DNA of 64,000 bases from Physella acuta (taxonomy: Eukaryota; Mollusca; Gastropoda; Physidae). The notes under the pieces were generated by a model. It was not told where the DNA came from and made no database searches. It worked only from the letters and a program-made list of their open reading frames with translations. Position 1 is the stretch's first letter; the number at the start of each line of letters is the position of its first letter. Shown in pieces: positions 57,715 to 64,000 of the stretch. Both the position numbers and the translations under genes were made by a program. The DNA lies in assembly GCF_028476545.1 (NCBI RefSeq), contig NW_026733046.1, positions 209,001 through 273,000 on the forward strand, read 5' to 3'.

Positions 57715-57830
57715 CTAACAAGTTAACTTAGCCAGTTAACTTAGCCAGTTAACTTAGCCATTTAACTTAGCCATTTAACTTAGCCAGTTAATTTAGCCGG
57801 TTAATTTAACCAGTTACTGTAACCAGTCAA
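57715..57830. repeat. 13-bp tandem repeat
   Basis: About eight copies of GCCAGTTAACTTA with drift. Confidence 0.85.
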
Positions 57831-57993
57831 TCTGTAACGCTGAGCCTAACCCACAATGACCCTAACAGCGCCCCGACAGTATCTACCGCCGAGACCATTA
57901 AGGCTGACTATGCATGCGCCCCCCCCCTCCACCTCCCTCCCCCTCCCTAACGACCAAACTTTGACCTGGCCACGGCCCACACTCCCACTGACC

Positions 57994-58070
57994 TGGATAG
58001 ACGTGTGGCCTCGGACAACCCCGCTAGTGCAGCACCAGAGGTCGTGGGTTCAAGTCTCGCTCGAGAGTTG
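57994..58070 (+). mobile_element. tRNA-like SINE head or tRNA pseudogene
   Basis: A GGTCGTGGGTTCAAGTCTCG box-B-like stretch at 58038-58057, with a weak box A upstream (GTGTGGCCTCGGACAA). It does not fold obviously as an intact tRNA. Followed at 58150 by a 24-bp array. Confidence 0.4.
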
Positions 58071-58149
58071 GAAACATTTTAAACACACGCTGGTCTACTC
58101 TACTCCATCTATCGTCAATTTCACTAGAGCCTACCAACATGCGACCACA

Positions 58150-58290
58150 AACTAATTGTTCAAGTTCATCAACTATGTTTTGTTCATGTTCCTCAACTAT
58201 GTTTTGTTCAAGTTCATCAACTATGTTTTGTTCAAGTTCATCAACTATGTTTTGTTCAAGTTCATCAACAATGTTTTGTTCGTGTTTCTC
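58150..58290. repeat. 24-bp tandem repeat
   Basis: Six copies with CAAGTTCATCAACTATGTTT. The minus-strand frame is open but I reject it as coding. Confidence 0.93.
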
Positions 58291-58299
58291 CACAGATGA

Positions 58300-60590
58300 A
58301 TAAAACTACAGCCACTAAACTAGTTCTGAGCGTAACATTACACAAGACGCACACAATGGTTGCTACAAATTTAACAACGCTCAAGTTCATTAAGACATTG
58401 ATTTTGCATTAGTACGCAAATTTCCTCGCCTGAAATTTCATCTGACAGGCTAAATGACACGATGAATGTTAAACTCATTAAGTGAAATGTTTTGAACAAG
58501 TGCCTGGGACTTGTACATCCCAGAATCTGTACAAAGCTTATTTTTTCATAACGGCGTCTGATGCGTCTAGTGAGTTCATTGATTTGTCGTCTGCTAGCAA
58601 GCAGCTATCGGTACCGCGGACACTGGGATTGATGTTTCCCCCCACCGCCCCCCTCCCCCCGCCGTGACTATCAGTTTACTTTGACGCTAAAGATATTTTC
58701 CCTCTTGACTTGAGGCTTCGCTAGCCTGCATCCATTGTGTCTTCCACACAACATCTCTAGATGCCACCACAGCTAGCCTGCATCCATTGTGTCTCCACCC
58801 AAGCTAGACGGTGTAGACACTTCACAACCAGCCATACAACCAGCCCTACCACACCATAGGTTAAGGACAAGCAATATAGCATAGACTTTACTCGCTCACA
58901 TCATATTGAATCAAACCGACGTATATTTAGAGTTGAATAACACAGCGCTAGATCGAACTACAATACATCTTCACTACTTGGTACAGATTTTATTCTACTG
59001 AAAGGAAGATTCATTATCGTAGCTACGGAGTAGTAGATAATACACATCATTAAATCGCTTCCAGATGTCATCAAGTTTGTAAAGCGTTAGGTTGGAGGTG
59101 TGACCATTGTAGCAGACGATAATGACGCACGCACACGTCGGCTTTTGTTGAGATGGACGCACAACTGTGCAAGGCACAGCTGGTGCCACTCAAGGTAAAA
59201 ACTTGATCAATAACTTGATGGAAACTTGATCAATAATTTCAGGACTCGGAGGCTGTATTGTGAGAAGCGCAATACACTAGGTCGACCATCAATACACCAG
59301 GCCTAATATCAAGCCTAACATCAACAGACCAGGCCTAACATCAATACACTAGGCCTAACATCATTTAAAAATGTGTTGGAAAAACTACACGACAATGTAT
59401 TTGTTTGTTTCTTGAATTAAAGATATAATAGACTTTAGAAGCAGGAGAACAAACTCCTGTTTCTAAGGGAGATGAGCGGTTAACCCGACCAAACGGGGAC
59501 ATAACTCAATTCGGCTGCTAACGATTTTTTTAAAGGCAGAAGAATCCATAAAATAGTAACTTTTTTTCAGCGGGAACCAGCCACTAGTGCTCACCATCAT
59601 ATCGATTTTTGCTGGCGACTGTGACATATCGATGCATGGCGAGCCGCTCAGGAAATGCAAGGGCTGTTACTCATTAGTCCGTCCTTGGTACCAAATATAG
59701 TCATTCCAGTACACACGCTCAGACACGGCAGGGGCTCAAACACGACAGGGGGCTCGGGGAAAGATTCGCTCTTTTAGCGTACAAAATAAAGCTGTAGAAG
59801 AGTCTTTAGAACACGAAAGGAATAGAGATGAGTGGGGGGGGGGGTATAATTATATATTTTTTCTGTTTATTAATCATATATATATATATATTTGTCAGTG
59901 TCTCTGCGAGCATTTCTCTGTGTGTGTGTGTGTGTGTGTATTATGGAGGCTTGACAAAAAATATTGGCTACAAAATGTTATTTACAAAAACAGCCAATAT
60001 GGCCATTATAACAGGAGGCGGTCAGAAAATGACCGAAGGTAATTCAAACAAAACAAATTTCACTTAAAAACTACATAAAATTATTTTACCTGAACTCAAG
60101 ATTCAGACGACAGTTTATCGATTGCAATTTTCGCCATACGAAAAACGGAACTTCGGTACAGTCGTCTGCCATGATTGTTCCATTATCTAATTAAACAGTA
60201 CGAGTGGCCAGAGCCGCGTGTTTTTATAACTTTTATCGGGAAGATTTTCTAACGCGGGTTATACCATTTACATTTAGGGGTGGTAGATCTATTGAACAAA
60301 ACTGGTATCATTCGGTGCTCAACTAGGTGATTTTTGACGTCCAAAAATGCGACAAAAATCTTTTGAAGAGGAGGGTTAAGATACTGGATGGTAACTATAA
60401 ATTTAACTTTCAAACCTTATCCCTAAACCAAGTTTCCAAACACTCCTAGCTTTAATTCTCACCCACTACTAAACCTGAAATAGCAAATCTACTAGCAACA
60501 TAACACACCTATTTTGGTCGAGTCCATTGTCGGACAATGGTAGAAGGATACCTGCTGGATCAATGTCCTGTCATGGTAAAATACCTGGCT
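58300..60590. other. Intergenic, no gene seen
   Basis: Mixed-composition DNA with small repeats near 59290-59360 (AGGCCTAACATCAATACACC), an AT run at 59876-59891 and a GT run at 59919-59938. No exon or RNA gene can be supported. Confidence 0.5.
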
Positions 60591-60596
60591 GGTCAG

Positions 60597-61650
60597 GTGG
60601 GCTGTCCAGGTAATTCTAAAATACCTTTATACTGTCCAGGTAATTCTAAAATACCTTTATACTGTCCAGGTAATTCTAAAATACCTTTATACTGTCCAGG
60701 TAATTCTAAAATACACTTATACTGTCCAGGTAATTCTAAAATACCTTTATACTGTCCAGGTAATTCTAAAATACCTTTATACTGTCCAGGTAATTCTAAA
60801 ATACCTTTATACTGTCCAGGTAATTCTAAAATACCTTTATACTGTCCAGGTAATTCTAAAATACACTTATACTGTCCAGGTAATTCTAAAATACCTTTAT
60901 ACTGTCCAGGTAATTCTAAAATACCTTTATACTGTCCAGGTAATTCTAAAATACCTTTATACTGTTCAGGTAATTCTAAAATACCTTTATACTGTCCAGG
61001 TAATTCTAAAATACATTTATACTGTCCAGGTAATTCTAAAAATACCTTTATACTGTCCTGGTAATTTTAAAATACATTTATGCTGTCCAGGTAATTTTAA
61101 AATACATTTATACTGTCCAGGTAATTCTAAAATACCTTTATACTGTCCTGGTAATTTTAAAATACCTTTATGCTGTCCAGGTAATTTTAAAATACCTTTT
61201 GGCTGTCCCGGTAGTTTTAAAATACATTTATACTGTCCAGGTAATTTTAAAATACCTTTATACTGTCCAGGTAATTCTAAAATACATTTATACTGTCCAG
61301 GTAGTTTTAAAATACATTTATACTGTCCAGGTAATTTTAAAATACCTTTATGCTGTCCAGGTAATTCTAAAATACCTTTATGCTGTCCAGGTAATTTTAA
61401 AATACCTTTATGCTGTCCAGGTAATTTTAAAATACCTTTATGCTGTCCAGGTAATTTTAAGTGCTGTCCAGATAATTTTAAAATACCTTTAGGCTGTCCA
61501 GGTAATTTTAAAATACATTTATGCTGCCCAGGTAATTTTAAATTATTTTTATGCTGTCCAGGTAATTTTAAAACACCTTTATGCTGTCCAGGTAATTTTA
61601 AAACACCTTTATGCTGTCCAGGTAATTTTAAAACACCTCATGTCTGTTGT
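60597..61650. repeat. Minisatellite, 30-bp unit with CAG/GTAATT in each copy
   Basis: About 35 copies, each with TACTGTCCAGGTAATTCTAA. On the + strand each unit runs GTAATT to CTGTCCAG, so AG/GT recurs every 30 bp. The open frame of 175 codons on the left is an artefact. No adjoining exon was identified. Confidence 0.95.
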
Positions 61651-61659
61651 ACAAGGTAA

Positions 61660-62970
61660 AATAGTGACGGCCATTAAAGACACCAGCATGGCGGATCAAT
61701 GACGTCGCGTGCTAGAGGTCGCTTCAGGAGGATGGAGCAAAGTCAACATATTACTAGACAAAAAATATCAGGGCAAAGTCTTAATGAGCCACGCGATGGT
61801 AAGGGGGGGTGTGGGGTGGGGGGGGGGTGGGGAGGGGGGGGGGTCAGTGTCTGACGGCTATCACACAGGAAATCAGTAGAGGTCTGCGATATACAGGTGT
61901 TTGAATATATAGAGGTTGTTAAGGGGGGGGGGCATATTGGGGGGACCATATTTACACCGGCTGTTGCGATGCAGACGTAACATAATGAAGGGCTACATAA
62001 GTGACCGTTAGTTGTGGTATTGCATCAGCACGATGCAGGCCTTCACTTTTGTGTTGTTAAAATATGAAGGTTTTGCTAATGCAATCAGGCTAACAATTAT
62101 TATTATTAATGATTAATAATTATTTCAAAACGTGTAAAAACTATCGTATGTAAAATTAGAACAGAAATTAGCAAATTAAAAATGTCGGAGCAAAAAGTTG
62201 TATGACGTCAAGCTAGTTCAGACGTGTGTCCGCACATAACGTGACGTTCACGCATAACGTGATGTTCACGCATGCCATGTGTGACGTCCACGACACGAGG
62301 CGTGCGGTCATGCTACAGCTGTGACCCCTCACACCTACATCCCCCCTCCCCGAGCATTCAAGCAACTCTATGACTAAACTAGACCATTTCAAAAGAGAAG
62401 GGTTGGGGGGGGGGGGGTCGGGGACCACAGATACGCCTTTTTTGCGACATGTCCAGACTCATTTGCGCCTTTGATGGTTAAATACGGTGGTACCGCCTGG
62501 ATTAGTCACGAAATATCGTTGACAGAAAAACGTTTGACCAGATAACTCGGGAGGTGGGGGAGGGGGGAGGATCGTTCACTTGCTGTGTAAGGGTGGGGAG
62601 GGCACAGTACATTCGTAGTGAAGGTTACTGAGCTAAACAACGTTCTGCGCATGTGCACCTACGGCAACCCCTGACCTGGTTAACTAACCAGGAGTCATGG
62701 AAAGGTAACATTGCTGGGTGGTGGGGGAGGTGGGGCATTTATTGCCCGTCACGCTTGGTTGGTTACCTCCAACGTTTAATACGCTGAGGGTTGGGGGAGG
62801 GGGGGGGGGGGGTAGAGATCATGCACTTACATGATTTTGTATGGGCTCAAGCAGGTATTTGTAGGTGTTTGGGGAGGCGTGGGTGGCGGGGTAGGGGTGT
62901 TTAGTATGTGAGGAGAGGGGTTGGTCGTGAACTAGGATTCCTGAGTTTCTGCGGGATAGGGGTTTTTAAC
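61660..62970. other. G-rich intergenic DNA, no gene seen
   Basis: Repeated G-runs (61804-61850, 61922-61931, 62404-62417, 62795-62812) and a short repeat with CACGCATAACGTGA near 62240-62275. Confidence 0.5.
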
Positions 62971-63475
62971 ACGTAACTTATGTGTTATTTATCACTCAAT
63001 AATTATGTGGTGTGTTTTATCACTCAATAATTATGTGATGTGTTTTTACTTAATTGTGTGATGTGTTTTACCACTCAATAATTATGGGATGTGTTTTACC
63101 ACTCAATAATGTGATGTGTTTTAGCACTCAATAATAATGTGATGTGTTTTAGCACTCAATAATTATGTGATGTGTTTTACCACTCAATAATTATGTGATG
63201 TGTTTTACCACTCAATAATTATGTGGTGTGTTTTTACTCAATTTTGTGATGTGTTTTACGACTCAATAATTATGTGGTGTGTTTTTACTCAATTATGTGA
63301 AGTGTTTTACCACTCAATAATTATATGGTGTGTTTTATCACTCAATATTTATGTGATGTGTTTAATCACTCAATAATTATGAGATGTGTTTTACCACTCA
63401 ATAATTATGTTTTACCACTCAATAATTATGTTTTACCATTCTATACTTACGTGTTTTACCATACAATAATTAATT
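62970..63475. repeat. About 28-bp degenerate tandem repeat
   Basis: About 17 copies with TTTTACCACTCAATAATTAT and spacing that varies from 20 to 30 bp. Confidence 0.9.
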
Positions 63476-63689
63476 AATTAGTTTTGTCACACAAGTATGT
63501 AATGTGTGGTGTGTCACTCGGATATACTTGCAAGGCTAGGGCTAGACACTGACTCAGGATAAAATAATTGAACACACGTCTGCTAGAAAAAATTTTGAGG
63601 CTGATTTAGCAAAACACGTGAACACGGGAGATTAGCTGGCGGCTGTTCACGCGCTGGCTCTACAACAACGGTCGTTGTCGGCTGCTAAA

Positions 63690-63915
63690 TCAATTATAAA
63701 TATACAATTAAAACTTGTCATAAATATACAATTAAAACTTGTCATAAATATACAATTAAAACTTGTCATAAATATACAATTAAAACTTGTCATAAATATA
63801 CAATTAAAACTTGTCATAAATAAACAATTAAAACTTGTCATAAATAAACAATTAAAACTTGTCATAAATATACAATTAAAACTTGTCATAAATATACAAT
63901 TAAAACTTGTCACAA
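63690..63915. repeat. 24-bp tandem repeat
   Basis: Nine copies with AATTAAAACTTGTCATAAAT. The minus-strand frame of 100 codons is an artefact. Confidence 0.95.
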
Positions 63916-64000
63916 GTATACAATGTGTAAAGCGTGTCATACAATTCAAGAAGAATTATGTTTCTACTGTAGAAATAACAAGACACTATTTAAACATATG

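Noticed and set aside
57994-58070. Functional tRNA gene
   Set aside because: Box B is good but box A and the stem pairings are poor; more likely a SINE head or pseudogene.

Overview
The window looks like gastropod mollusc nuclear DNA. Genes are split by many small introns. One intronic element resembles the tRNA-derived SINEs I associate with snails. The DNA is AT-rich, with frequent homopolymer G or C tracts. The species call is inference. By rough count about a third of the 64 kb is minisatellite. Most long open frames here are those arrays read through, not genes.

Layout. 1-8,600 (+): the 3' end of a GH18 chitinase gene, four exons ending in a chitin-binding domain whose frame is broken by a 7-bp duplication. 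8,573-9,530: short convergent intergenic stretch. 9,530-26,150 (-): a complete KICS2 gene (KICSTOR subunit, lysosomal mTORC1 control), ten coding exons giving 461 residues, plus two inferred 5'UTR exons. 26,238-43,021 (+): a complete TUBGCP5 gene (gamma-tubulin ring complex), 25 coding exons giving 1,047 residues, head to head with KICS2 across about 150 bp. 43,123-43,339 (+): an orphan two-exon ORF. 48,833-52,264 (-): a zinc-finger transcription factor coded in one exon. 52,450-64,000: no confident gene; tandem arrays, a clean hAT-type MITE, and GC-rich DNA that may hold the zinc-finger gene's 5' end.

Main observation. Many minisatellites start exactly at splice junctions of the host genes. 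At least eleven 5' splice sites and four 3' splice sites of KICS2 and TUBGCP5 adjoin an array. In many of these each unit carries the splice site, often with 9-36 nt of the neighbouring exon. Protein homology shows that the copy joined to the exon is the one that keeps the frame, and all extra copies lie on the intron side. Other arrays touch stop codons. This suggests that short exon-edge duplications seed minisatellites that are tolerated because splicing or the UTR hides them.

The genes are not an operon. KICS2 and TUBGCP5 may share a bidirectional promoter; the chitinase and the zinc-finger gene are unrelated neighbours.
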